Below are positions 9,145-16,142 of a DNA stretch of 64,000 nucleotides, piece by piece (within the stretch, counting starts at the first letter, position 1; every line of letters begins with the position of its first letter). Position numbers and translations under genes: made by a program. The notes under the pieces were generated by a model that saw only the letters and a program-made list of their open reading frames with translations, searched no databases and was not told the DNA's origin. Source of the stretch: Novosphingobium sp. JCM 18896 (GTDB lineage Bacteria > Pseudomonadota > Alphaproteobacteria > Sphingomonadales > Sphingomonadaceae); the NCBI RefSeq assembly GCF_025938095.1, contig NZ_JAPCZF010000002.1, positions 496,001 through 560,000 of the forward strand, read 5' to 3'.

Positions 9145-9861
9145 ATGACGCAGAAGACTGCCCAAAAGACCGCCTTGATCATCCGGCACGTTCCCTACGA
9201 AGGGGTCGCCGGCTACCGCGCGCCGATCGAGGCCGCGGGCTACGACGTCGATCGGATCGACGTGTCCGACCCCCGCTTTTCCGCGGTCGACCTGGCCGAG
9301 CCCGACCTGCTGATCATGATGGGCGGGCCGATGGGGGTCTACGAGCGCGAGAAATACCCCTGGATTTCCTGCCAGCTCGGCCGCCTCGCGCGCCGGCTCG
9401 AAGCCGATCGCCCGACCCTGGGCGTCTGCTTCGGCTCGCAGATGATGGCCGCCGCGCTCGGCGGCGAGGTCTACGCCGGCCATGCCTCCGAAGTCGGCTT
9501 CCATCCCGTGAACCTGAGCGCGCAGGGCCTGTCCGGTCCGCTGCGCCATGTCGCCGAAGTGCCCGTGCTGCACTGGCACGGCGATACCTTCACCCTGCCC
9601 GACGACGTCGAGCTGCTGGCCTCGAGCCCGCTCTACCCGCACCAGGCCTTCGCCCGCGGCCGGCACATCCTGGCGCTGCAGTTCCACGCCGAGATGGGGC
9701 TCGACCCGCGCTTCGACGCCTGGATCGAAGGCGGCCAGGATGCGATTCTCCGCGCGGGCACGACCGAGGCCCGGCTGCGCGCCGATCACGAAGCGCTGGG
9801 CCCCGGCGCCGTCGCCGCCGGCCAGCGCATGATCGCGGAGTGGCTCGAAGGGTTCGATTGA
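9145..9861 (+). CDS. Class I glutamine amidotransferase-like protein
   Basis: 238 residues with the triad-type GATase fold of GuaA-N/TrpG relatives. The nucleophile elbow is GVCFGSQMMAAALGG (Cys near residue 95), MMGGPMGVYE forms the oxyanion region, and LQFHAEMG carries the His of the catalytic dyad. It is a standalone domain without a synthetase partner, as in many GMP synthase-like paralogues. It starts 74 bases after the receptor gene and may belong to the same transcript. The true substrate is unknown; hydrolysis of a gamma-glutamyl amide bond is the family reaction. Confidence 0.82.
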   Translation: MTQKTAQKTALIIRHVPYEGVAGYRAPIEAAGYDVDRIDVSDPRFSAVDLAEPDLLIMMGGPMGVYEREKYPWISCQLGRLARRLEADRPTLGVCFGSQMMAAALGGEVYAGHASEVGFHPVNLSAQGLSGPLRHVAEVPVLHWHGDTFTLPDDVELLASSPLYPHQAFARGRHILALQFHAEMGLDPRFDAWIEGGQDAILRAGTTEARLRADHEALGPGAVAAGQRMIAEWLEGFD

Positions 9862-9865
9862 GCCG

Positions 9866-10025
9866 ATCCTCCCCGGCACGGGGAGGGGGACCGCGACCCC
9901 TGAGCTTGTCGAAGGGGGCGTGGTGGAGGGGGCTCACCGCTACCGCCACGCCCGCGCGGTAGCGCCCCTACGAGAACCCCCTCCACCAGCCTGCGGCTGG
10001 CCCCCCTCCCCGTGCCGGGGAGGAT
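9866..10025. repeat. Nested palindromic intergenic repeat, copy A
   Basis: The outer arms 9866-9889 and 10002-10025 are a perfect 24-bp inverted repeat. Each arm contains its own hairpin (CTCCCCGTGCCGGGGAG). A second, inner pair is TGGTGGAGGGGG / CCCCCTCCACCA. The left half also contains CCTGAGCTTGTCGAAGG, a small dyad common in repeats of this bacterial group. The element lies between two genes reading in the same direction. Two related copies are at 25440-25572 and 46352-46492. Confidence 0.85.
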
Positions 10026-10062
10026 ACTTCCCACCGCCACCTTTTCCGCTACCGTGCCGCGC

Positions 10063-11382
10063 ATGAGCACGATCAGCGCCGACCTTTCGATCACGCCCGC
10101 CGACGAAACCCCGGCGCTCACCCCGCGCCAACGGGTCAAGGCGATCGTCGCCGGTTCGACCGGCAATCTCGTCGAGTGGTACGACTTCTACGCCTACGCC
10201 TTCACCGCGCTCTACTTCGCCTCGAGCTTCTTCCCCCAGGCCGATCGCACCGCGCAATTGCTGAACAGCGCCGGGATCTACGCGATCGGCTTCCTCGCAC
10301 GACCGGTCGGCGGCTGGTTCTTCGGCCGCTATGCCGATCGCAAGGGGCGCAAGGCGGCGATGCTGCTTTCGGTCCTGCTGATGTGCCTGGGCTCGCTGAT
10401 CATCGCCTGCCTGCCGACCTATGCCCAGATCGGCGCGGCCGCGCCGGCGCTGCTGCTGGCGGCGCGGCTGCTTCAGGGCTTCTCGCTCGGCGGCGAGTAC
10501 GGCACCAGCGCCACCTACATGAGCGAGGTCGCGATCGCCGGGCGCCGCGGCTTCTATTCGTCGTTCCAGTACGTCACCCTGATCGGCGGCCAGTTGACCG
10601 CGGTGCTCGTGGTCTTCGTGCTCCAGTTGCTGGTCAGCGAGGAAACGATCCACGCCTGGGCCTGGCGCGTGCCTTTCGTGATCGGCGCGGTGCTGGCGCT
10701 GTCGGCGCTCTACCTGCGCCGCGGGCTGCATGAGACCTCGAAAGGAGCCGCCGCCTCGGCCGAGGCCGGCACGATCAAGGGGCTGCTGCGCCATCCGCGC
10801 GCGCTGATCACGGTGATCGCGCTGACCGCCGGCGGCTCGCTCGGCTTCTACACCTTCACCACCTACATGCAGAAGTACCTGGTCAACACCGCGGGCATGT
10901 CGACCCGGGACGCGACCGCGGTGATGACCCTGGCGCTGTTCTGCTTCATGCTGGTCCAGCCGCTGTTCGGCCTGCTGTCCGACCGGATCGGACGCCGCAA
11001 CATGCTGATCGTCTGGGGCGCGCTCGGCACCCTGGCCACCGTGCCGCTGCTGACCGCGATCGGCCGCGTGAGCGACACCACCACGGCCTTCGCACTGATC
11101 ATGGCGGCGATGCTGATCCAGTCCTTCTACACCTCGATCTCGGGCCTGTTCAAAGCCGAGCTGTTTCCGATCGAGGTGCGCGCGCTGGGGGTCGGCTTTT
11201 CCTATGCCGTGGCCAATGCGGTGTTCGGCGGCTCGGCCGAATATGTCGCGCTCGCGTTCAAGGCGGCGGGCAGCGAGAGCCTGTTCTACTGGTATGCGGC
11301 GGGCATGAGCGGGCTGGCGCTGGTCACCGCGGTGACCATGCGCGATTCGCGCCAGCATGGAACGCTCAACAACGCGGATTAG
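10063..11382 (+). CDS. MHS-family major facilitator transporter (organic acid or osmolyte symporter)
   Basis: 439 residues from ATG 10063. The start at 10012 would lie inside the repeat, so it was rejected. The first segment, [20 protein letters not shown], is typical of the metabolite:H+ symporter family (KgtP, ProP, ShiA types). The MFS loop 2-3 motif appears as [13 protein letters not shown], and a repeat of it as [12 protein letters not shown] in the second half. About 12 membrane segments are expected, with acidic and basic residues clustered in loops. The substrate could be an alpha-ketoacid, citrate or an osmolyte. The final codon overlaps the opposite-strand gene by four bases. Confidence 0.88.
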   Translation: MSTISADLSITPADETPALTPRQRVKAIVAGSTGNLVEWYDFYAYAFTALYFASSFFPQADRTAQLLNSAGIYAIGFLARPVGGWFFGRYADRKGRKAAMLLSVLLMCLGSLIIACLPTYAQIGAAAPALLLAARLLQGFSLGGEYGTSATYMSEVAIAGRRGFYSSFQYVTLIGGQLTAVLVVFVLQLLVSEETIHAWAWRVPFVIGAVLALSALYLRRGLHETSKGAAASAEAGTIKGLLRHPRALITVIALTAGGSLGFYTFTTYMQKYLVNTAGMSTRDATAVMTLALFCFMLVQPLFGLLSDRIGRRNMLIVWGALGTLATVPLLTAIGRVSDTTTAFALIMAAMLIQSFYTSISGLFKAELFPIEVRALGVGFSYAVANAVFGGSAEYVALAFKAAGSESLFYWYAAGMSGLALVTAVTMRDSRQHGTLNNAD

Positions 11383-11720
11383 GCCGCGTCGAGATCCTCG
11401 GCCGAATTGGCCGCAACGAGTGCACCGCGTTCGACCAGATAGTTGCGCACGGTCTGCAACTGCACTTCGTAGCGCGCCGCGATCAGGCTGATGTCGGTAC
11501 CGCCGCGGAACGCCGCCAGCACGTCGGGCCCCACCGCGTCGAGCTTGCGCTTGCGCGGCTCCTGACGCAGCGGCACATCGTGGCTGATCAGGAAACGACG
11601 GATCGTCCCCCAGCCACAATCGAAATGCTCGGCCAGATCGGCGAACGATTCGCCCTCGGCATACCTCTGCTTGATCACACCCGCATGCGGCTGCAGCCTG
11701 CGCAGCACAAAGCCCTTCAT
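11379..11720 (-). CDS. Small protein with two helix-turn-helix-like segments
   Basis: 113 residues from ATG 11720, chosen because GGAGG lies 5 bases upstream; ATG 11732 in the same frame is the alternative. The protein has two similar helix-turn-helix-like stretches, [20 protein letters not shown] (about residues 25-44) and [19 protein letters not shown] (about 77-95). A basic linker ([10 protein letters not shown]) lies between them. It is probably a small DNA-binding protein; I do not recognise a named family. Its stop codon overlaps the stop of the convergent transporter gene at 11379-11382. Confidence 0.7.
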   Translation of the reverse strand: MKGFVLRRLQPHAGVIKQRYAEGESFADLAEHFDCGWGTIRRFLISHDVPLRQEPRKRKLDAVGPDVLAAFRGGTDISLIAARYEVQLQTVRNYLVERGALVAANSAEDLDAA

Positions 11721-11882
11721 CCCCGCCTCCATGGCGAAATTCGCACAGTCAGGCGATCGGCCCCCCGCTCACCTGGAACGGGCATAGCAGATTCGCGCCG
11801 CGGGGGCGACGCAGGATAAGTATTGTTACGAGAAGTTCACCTAAAGCCGCTTCGGCGAAAACCGTGCCGGCCGGGGAACGAA

Positions 11883-11957
<75 letters not shown>

Positions 11958-12090
11958 ACACCATTCGCTCGCGCGGCACCTGGGGCGCCGGGCAGGGGCG
12001 CGCTTTGGCCGCGAGCCGAAGCAATGTCAAGCGCCCGCATGCGGATTGCGCCGGCTTGAGCTTTCGCCCGGCGCGCGGCAAGGCTGGGAC

Positions 12091-12234
12091 ATGGAGAAGA
12101 AGTCCGAAACCGCTTCGCGTGAAGAACGGCTGGCAGCCAAGCTGCGCGAGAACCTCAAGCGCCGCAAGGTGCAGGCGCGCGCACTCGACCAGGACGACAA
12201 AGCCGCTCTTCCCAAAGCCCCGACGAGAAGCTAG
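12091..12234 (+). CDS. Small charged protein of unknown function
   Basis: 47 residues, starting at ATG 12091 (MEKKSETASREERLAAKLREN). The middle (EERLAAKLRENLKRRKVQAR) is a highly charged helix, and the tail is basic. Short proteins of this type (REERLAAKLRENLRRRK-like) recur in alphaproteobacteria, often as unannotated genes; I cannot give a function. It precedes gpmA by 46 bases on the same strand and AAGG lies upstream of the start. The coding signal is good but short. Confidence 0.6.
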   Translation: MEKKSETASREERLAAKLRENLKRRKVQARALDQDDKAALPKAPTRS

Positions 12235-12280
12235 GGCCGCCAACTTCCAAGCAGCCTTCCGAAACAGGGAGCGATAGACC

Positions 12281-12967
12281 TTGCCTCGTCTGATTCTCGT
12301 GCGCCACGGCCAGAGCCAGTGGAACCTGGAAAACCGCTTCACCGGTTGGTGGGACGTAAACCTCACCCCCAAGGGCGAGGAAGAAGCCCTGGCCGCGGGC
12401 AAATTGCTTGCCGACAAGGGCATGCTGCCGACGGTCGCCTTCACCTCGTTCCAGACGCGCGCGATCAAGACGCTGCACCTGGCGCTCGAGGCCGCGGGCC
12501 GGCTGTGGATCCCCGAGACCAAGGACTGGCGCCTCAACGAGCGCCACTACGGTGGCCTGACCGGGCTCGACAAGGCCGAGACCGCGGCCAAGCACGGCGA
12601 CGACCAGGTCAAGGTGTGGCGCCGCAGCTTCGACATTCCGCCGCCGGTACTCGACGCCGGCAGCGAATTCGATCTGGGCAAGGACAGCCGCTACGCCGGC
12701 ATCGCCATCCCCTCGACCGAGAGCCTCAAGGACACGATCGCCCGCGTCCTGCCCTATTACGAGAGCGCGATCGTTCCCGAGCTCCGCAAGGGCGAGACGG
12801 TGATCATCTCGGCGCACGGCAATTCGCTGCGCGCGCTGGTCAAGCACCTGTCCAACATCTCGGACGACGAGATCACCGGCCTCGAGATCCCCACCGGCCA
12901 GCCGATCGTCTACGAACTCGACGACAACCTGGGCGCGATCGAGCGCTACTACCTCTCGGAGAAGTAA
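12281..12967 (+). CDS. gpmA: 2,3-bisphosphoglycerate-dependent phosphoglycerate mutase
   Basis: 228 residues from a TTG start at 12281, with AGGGAG 9 bases upstream. The histidine-phosphatase motif [10 protein letters not shown] (His near residue 9) carries the phosphorylated His, and the family motif [12 protein letters not shown] is around residue 86. [14 protein letters not shown] provides the second catalytic His. It interconverts 3- and 2-phosphoglycerate in glycolysis and gluconeogenesis. Length and motifs match GpmA rather than cofactor-independent GpmI. The next gene starts one base after its stop. Confidence 0.95.
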   Translation: MPRLILVRHGQSQWNLENRFTGWWDVNLTPKGEEEALAAGKLLADKGMLPTVAFTSFQTRAIKTLHLALEAAGRLWIPETKDWRLNERHYGGLTGLDKAETAAKHGDDQVKVWRRSFDIPPPVLDAGSEFDLGKDSRYAGIAIPSTESLKDTIARVLPYYESAIVPELRKGETVIISAHGNSLRALVKHLSNISDDEITGLEIPTGQPIVYELDDNLGAIERYYLSEK

Positions 12968-12968
12968 G

Positions 12969-13448
12969 GTGGGCGCTCTCGTCGCGATCGTCATGGGCAG
13001 CCAGTCCGACTGGGCGACGATGAGCCGCGCGGCCGAAGCGCTCGACAAGCTCGGCGTCGACACCGATGTCCGCATCGTCTCGGCGCACCGCACGCCCGAT
13101 CGCCTGGTCGACTTCGCCAAGGGCGCCGAAGCTTCGGGCTTCAAGGTGATCATCGCCGGCGCCGGCGGCGCCGCGCACCTGCCGGGCATGATCGCCTCGA
13201 TGACGCATGTCCCGGTGCTCGGCGTGCCCGTGCAGTCGAAGGCGCTGTCGGGCCAGGACAGCCTGCTGTCGATCGTGCAGATGCCCGCGGGCATTCCCGT
13301 CGGCACCCTGGCGATCGGCGAGGCCGGCGCGACCAATGCCGGCCTGCTCGCCGCGGCGATCCTCGCGGGCAACGATGCCGCGCTCGCCGAACGCCTCAAG
13401 GCCTATCGCGCGGCGCAGACCGAATCCGTGGCGGAAAGGCCTTCGTAA
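12969..13448 (+). CDS. purE: N5-carboxyaminoimidazole ribonucleotide mutase PurE
   Basis: 159 residues from GTG 12969. [10 protein letters not shown] at the N-terminus and SAHRTPDRL near residue 37 are the PurE active-site motifs. [16 protein letters not shown] and the later [17 protein letters not shown] also match. It converts N5-CAIR to CAIR in purine synthesis. The start lies one base past the gpmA stop and purK follows five bases after its stop, so purE and purK are co-transcribed. Confidence 0.96.
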   Translation: MGALVAIVMGSQSDWATMSRAAEALDKLGVDTDVRIVSAHRTPDRLVDFAKGAEASGFKVIIAGAGGAAHLPGMIASMTHVPVLGVPVQSKALSGQDSLLSIVQMPAGIPVGTLAIGEAGATNAGLLAAAILAGNDAALAERLKAYRAAQTESVAERPS

Positions 13449-13452
13449 CGCG

Positions 13453-14511
13453 ATGATTCCGCCCGGTGAGACGATCGGCATCCTCGGGGGCGGCCAGCTC
13501 GGCCGGATGATCGCCGTGGCCGCGGCGCAGCTCGGCTATCGCTGCCACGTCTATGCGCCCGAGGCCGATTCGATCGCGGCCGAGGTCTGCGGTGCCTTCA
13601 CCTGCGCGGCCTGGGACGATGCCGAGGCCATGGCGAAGTTCGCCGCCGACTGCGCCGTGGTGACCTACGAGTTCGAGAACGTCCCCGTGCCGCCGCTCGC
13701 CGCGCTCGGCCAGGTGCCGCTGCTCGCGCACCCGCGCGCGCTCGAAACCGCGCAGGACCGGCTCAACGAGAAGCGCTTCGTCGAGACGCTCGGCGGCAAG
13801 CCCGCGCCCTATGCGACGGTCGATTCGGCCGAAGACCTCGCCGCGGCGATCGCGACGATCGGCACGCCCGGCATCCTCAAGACCCGCCGCGACGGCTACG
13901 ACGGCAAGGGCCAGTGGCGGATCATGACGCCCGAGGACGCGCAGGGCCTCGATCTCCCCGATGTTCCGCTGATCTACGAAGGCTTCGTCACTTTCGAAGC
14001 CGAATTCTCGGTGATCCTGTGCCGCGCCGCCGATGGCGACATCCGCTATTGGGACAGTGCCGAGAACGTCCACAAGGGCGGCATCCTCGCGCTGTCGACC
14101 GTGCCCGCCGCGGCGCCGATCCAGGACCAGGTCGCGCCGGCGCGCGCGCTGGCCGCCAAGGTCGCCGACGCGCTCAACTATGTCGGCGTACTCACGCTCG
14201 AATTCTTCGCGACCGCCGAGGGACCGGTGTTCAACGAGATGGCGCCGCGCGTGCACAATTCGGGGCACTGGACGATCGAGGGCGCGGTCACCAGCCAGTT
14301 CGAGAACCACGTCCGGGCGATCTGCGGCCTGCCGCTGGGCGACACCGCGCTCGCCGCACGCGGCGTCGAGATGCGCAACATCATCGGCGACGCCGCCGAG
14401 GACTGGGCCAAGATCCTGTCCGATCCGGCCAACCACCTCCACCTCTACGGCAAGGCGGCGGCGCGGCCCGGGCGCAAGATGGGCCACGTCACCCGCCTGA
14501 CCTTGTGCTGA
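13453..14511 (+). CDS. purK: 5-(carboxyamino)imidazole ribonucleotide synthase PurK
   Basis: 352 residues from ATG 13453. The ATP-grasp enzyme begins with TIGILGGGQLGRMIAVAAAQ, the nucleotide-binding loop of the family. KTRRDGYDGKGQWRI is the flexible ATP loop. FNEMAPRVHNSGHWTIEGA near the C-terminal third is characteristic of PurK. It uses AIR, ATP and bicarbonate to make N5-CAIR, the PurE substrate. The usual length of PurK is about 350-400 residues, so this copy is complete. Confidence 0.96.
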   Translation: MIPPGETIGILGGGQLGRMIAVAAAQLGYRCHVYAPEADSIAAEVCGAFTCAAWDDAEAMAKFAADCAVVTYEFENVPVPPLAALGQVPLLAHPRALETAQDRLNEKRFVETLGGKPAPYATVDSAEDLAAAIATIGTPGILKTRRDGYDGKGQWRIMTPEDAQGLDLPDVPLIYEGFVTFEAEFSVILCRAADGDIRYWDSAENVHKGGILALSTVPAAAPIQDQVAPARALAAKVADALNYVGVLTLEFFATAEGPVFNEMAPRVHNSGHWTIEGAVTSQFENHVRAICGLPLGDTALAARGVEMRNIIGDAAEDWAKILSDPANHLHLYGKAAARPGRKMGHVTRLTLC

Positions 14512-14515
14512 CGCC

Positions 14516-15001
14516 GTGACCCAGGACCTGTTCCTGATCTACGCGCGCGCCGCCAACGGCACGATCGGCAAGGACGGCAGCTTGCCCTGGCACCTGCCCG
14601 CCGATCTCAAGCGCTTCAAGGCGCTGACCATGAGCAAGCCTATGATCATGGGCCGCAAGACCTTCGAGAGCTTCCCCAGCCCGCTGCCGGGCCGCCGCCA
14701 TATCGTGCTGACGCGCGATACCGCCTGGCGGGCCGAGGGCGCCGAAGTCGTCCATTCGGTCGACGAAGCGCTCACCATCGCGGGCGACGGCGCGGTCGCG
14801 GTGATCGGCGGCGCCGAGATCAACGCGCTGTTCCTCGATCGGGCGCGCCGCGTCGAGCTGACCGAGGTCCATGCCCAGATCGCCGGCGACACCTTCATGC
14901 CGGCGCTCGATGCCACCTGGCACGAGACCTTCCGCGAAGAGCACGCCGCCGAAGGCGAACGCCCCGCATTCGCTTTCGTGACGCTGACGCGCGATCTATA
15001 G
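14516..15001 (+). CDS. folA: Dihydrofolate reductase
   Basis: 161 residues from GTG 14516, four bases after the purK stop. The signature is clear: ARAANGTIGKDGSLPWHLPADLKRFK, with the substrate-site acidic Asp, and MIMGRKTFES for NADPH binding. VIGGAEINALFL marks the C-terminal cofactor loop. It reduces dihydrofolate to tetrahydrofolate, which purine and thymidylate synthesis depend on. The gene neighbours (purE-purK) fit that role, and ribF follows 12 bases downstream. Confidence 0.95.
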   Translation: MTQDLFLIYARAANGTIGKDGSLPWHLPADLKRFKALTMSKPMIMGRKTFESFPSPLPGRRHIVLTRDTAWRAEGAEVVHSVDEALTIAGDGAVAVIGGAEINALFLDRARRVELTEVHAQIAGDTFMPALDATWHETFREEHAAEGERPAFAFVTLTRDL

Positions 15002-15013
15002 CCCTCGCCAGAC

Positions 15014-15949
15014 ATGATTCTCCTCGATCACCGCGATCCCATGCCCGAAGACCTGCGCGGCGCCGTGCTGGCGCTGGGCAATTTCGACGGCTTCCACCAG
15101 GGCCACCAGGCCGTGATCGGCGAGGCCATCGCCTGGGCACGGCGCGAGGGACGGCCGGCAATCGTCGCGACCTTCTCGCCGCATCCGATGCGCTACTTTC
15201 GGCCCGAGACGCCGCCGTTCCGCCTGACGCGGCTCGACCAGCGGATGGAGCTGTTCGAGGCGGCCGGGGTCGATGCCGTGCTCGTGTTCTATTTCGACGC
15301 GAGCCTGGCCGAAATGCCCGCCGAGCGCTGGATCGAGGACGTCATCGCCCGCCACATCGGCGCCGCGGGCGTCGTCACCGGCGAGGATTTCACCTTCGGC
15401 AAGCGCCGCGGCGGCAACACCGACCTGCTGCGCACGCTGGGCGCCACGGTCGGCGTGACCGCGCGCACGGTCGGCGCGGTCCACGATGCGCAAGGGGCGA
15501 TCTCGTCGAGCCGCATCCGCGCCGCGCTCCAGGCCGGCGACTGCGACGAGGCGACGCGGCTGCTGACCCGGCCCTTCGCGATTCGCGGCACGGTCCAGCA
15601 CGGCGACAAGCTGGGCCGCACGATCGGCTTCCCCACCGCCAACGTCGACGTCGGCGACTATCTGCGCCCGCGCTACGGCATCTATGCGGTGTCCGGCCTG
15701 CTGCCCGACGGACGGCGCGTGGGCGGCGCCGCGAATCTCGGCATCCGGCCCAGCTTCGACCCGCCGAAGGAACTGCTCGAGCCCTATTTCTTCGACTTTT
15801 CGGGCGATCTCTACGGCCAGGAAATCGAAGTCGCGTTCCATTCGTTCCTGCGCCCCGAAGCCAAATTCGACAGCCTCGAGGAACTCACCGCGCAGATCGC
15901 GCGCGACTGTGACGAGGCCCGCGCCAGACTGGCTTCTCTCCGCTTGTAG
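15014..15949 (+). CDS. ribF: Bifunctional riboflavin kinase/FAD synthetase RibF
   Basis: 311 residues. The N-terminal FAD synthetase domain shows ALGNFDGFHQGHQAVIGEA (HxGH-like nucleotidyltransferase motif, near residue 24) and TFSPHPMRYF. ISSSRIRAALQAGD is the conserved segment after it. The C-terminal flavokinase domain starts around residue 190 with GDKLGRTIGFPTANV, which is diagnostic, and ends with RPEAKFDSLEELTAQIARD. It converts riboflavin to FMN and FAD. Closely packed after folA; the gene is followed by a strong hairpin. Confidence 0.96.
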   Translation: MILLDHRDPMPEDLRGAVLALGNFDGFHQGHQAVIGEAIAWARREGRPAIVATFSPHPMRYFRPETPPFRLTRLDQRMELFEAAGVDAVLVFYFDASLAEMPAERWIEDVIARHIGAAGVVTGEDFTFGKRRGGNTDLLRTLGATVGVTARTVGAVHDAQGAISSSRIRAALQAGDCDEATRLLTRPFAIRGTVQHGDKLGRTIGFPTANVDVGDYLRPRYGIYAVSGLLPDGRRVGGAANLGIRPSFDPPKELLEPYFFDFSGDLYGQEIEVAFHSFLRPEAKFDSLEELTAQIARDCDEARARLASLRL

Positions 15950-15957
15950 CGGAGGCG

Positions 15958-16033
15958 GCACCGGCCCACGCCCCCACCCGGCCTCCCTACGATAGTACCC
16001 TATGGGAGGCCGGGTGGGGGCGTGGGCCGGTGC
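15958..16033. terminator. Perfect 30-bp inverted repeat after ribF
   Basis: Arms 15958-15987 and 16004-16033 are perfectly complementary over 30 bases, GC-rich, with a 16-base loop that holds TAGTACCCT. It follows the ribF stop by 8 bases and stands 109 bases before ileS. No T-run follows the stem, so it may act as a transcript-stabilising or rho-helped terminator, or be a mobile palindromic repeat. The next feature upstream of ileS is a small AACGGC-aaaga-GCCGTT hairpin at 16070-16086. Confidence 0.75.
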
Positions 16034-16142
16034 AGCTCAACACACGATACATATCTCACTCTGATTCTTAACGGCAAAGAGCCGTTCATACGTGCAGCGC
16101 GGACTTCCCTCCTTAACCACTTTCCTTTAACGGCGGCCGGTC

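Noticed and set aside
9866..10025. CRISPR array or insertion sequence
   Set aside because: Only a nested palindrome without regularly spaced repeats, transposase or target duplications.
10012..10062. Upstream start of the MHS transporter
   Set aside because: Lies within the repeat arm; the ATG at 10063 gives the normal N-terminus.
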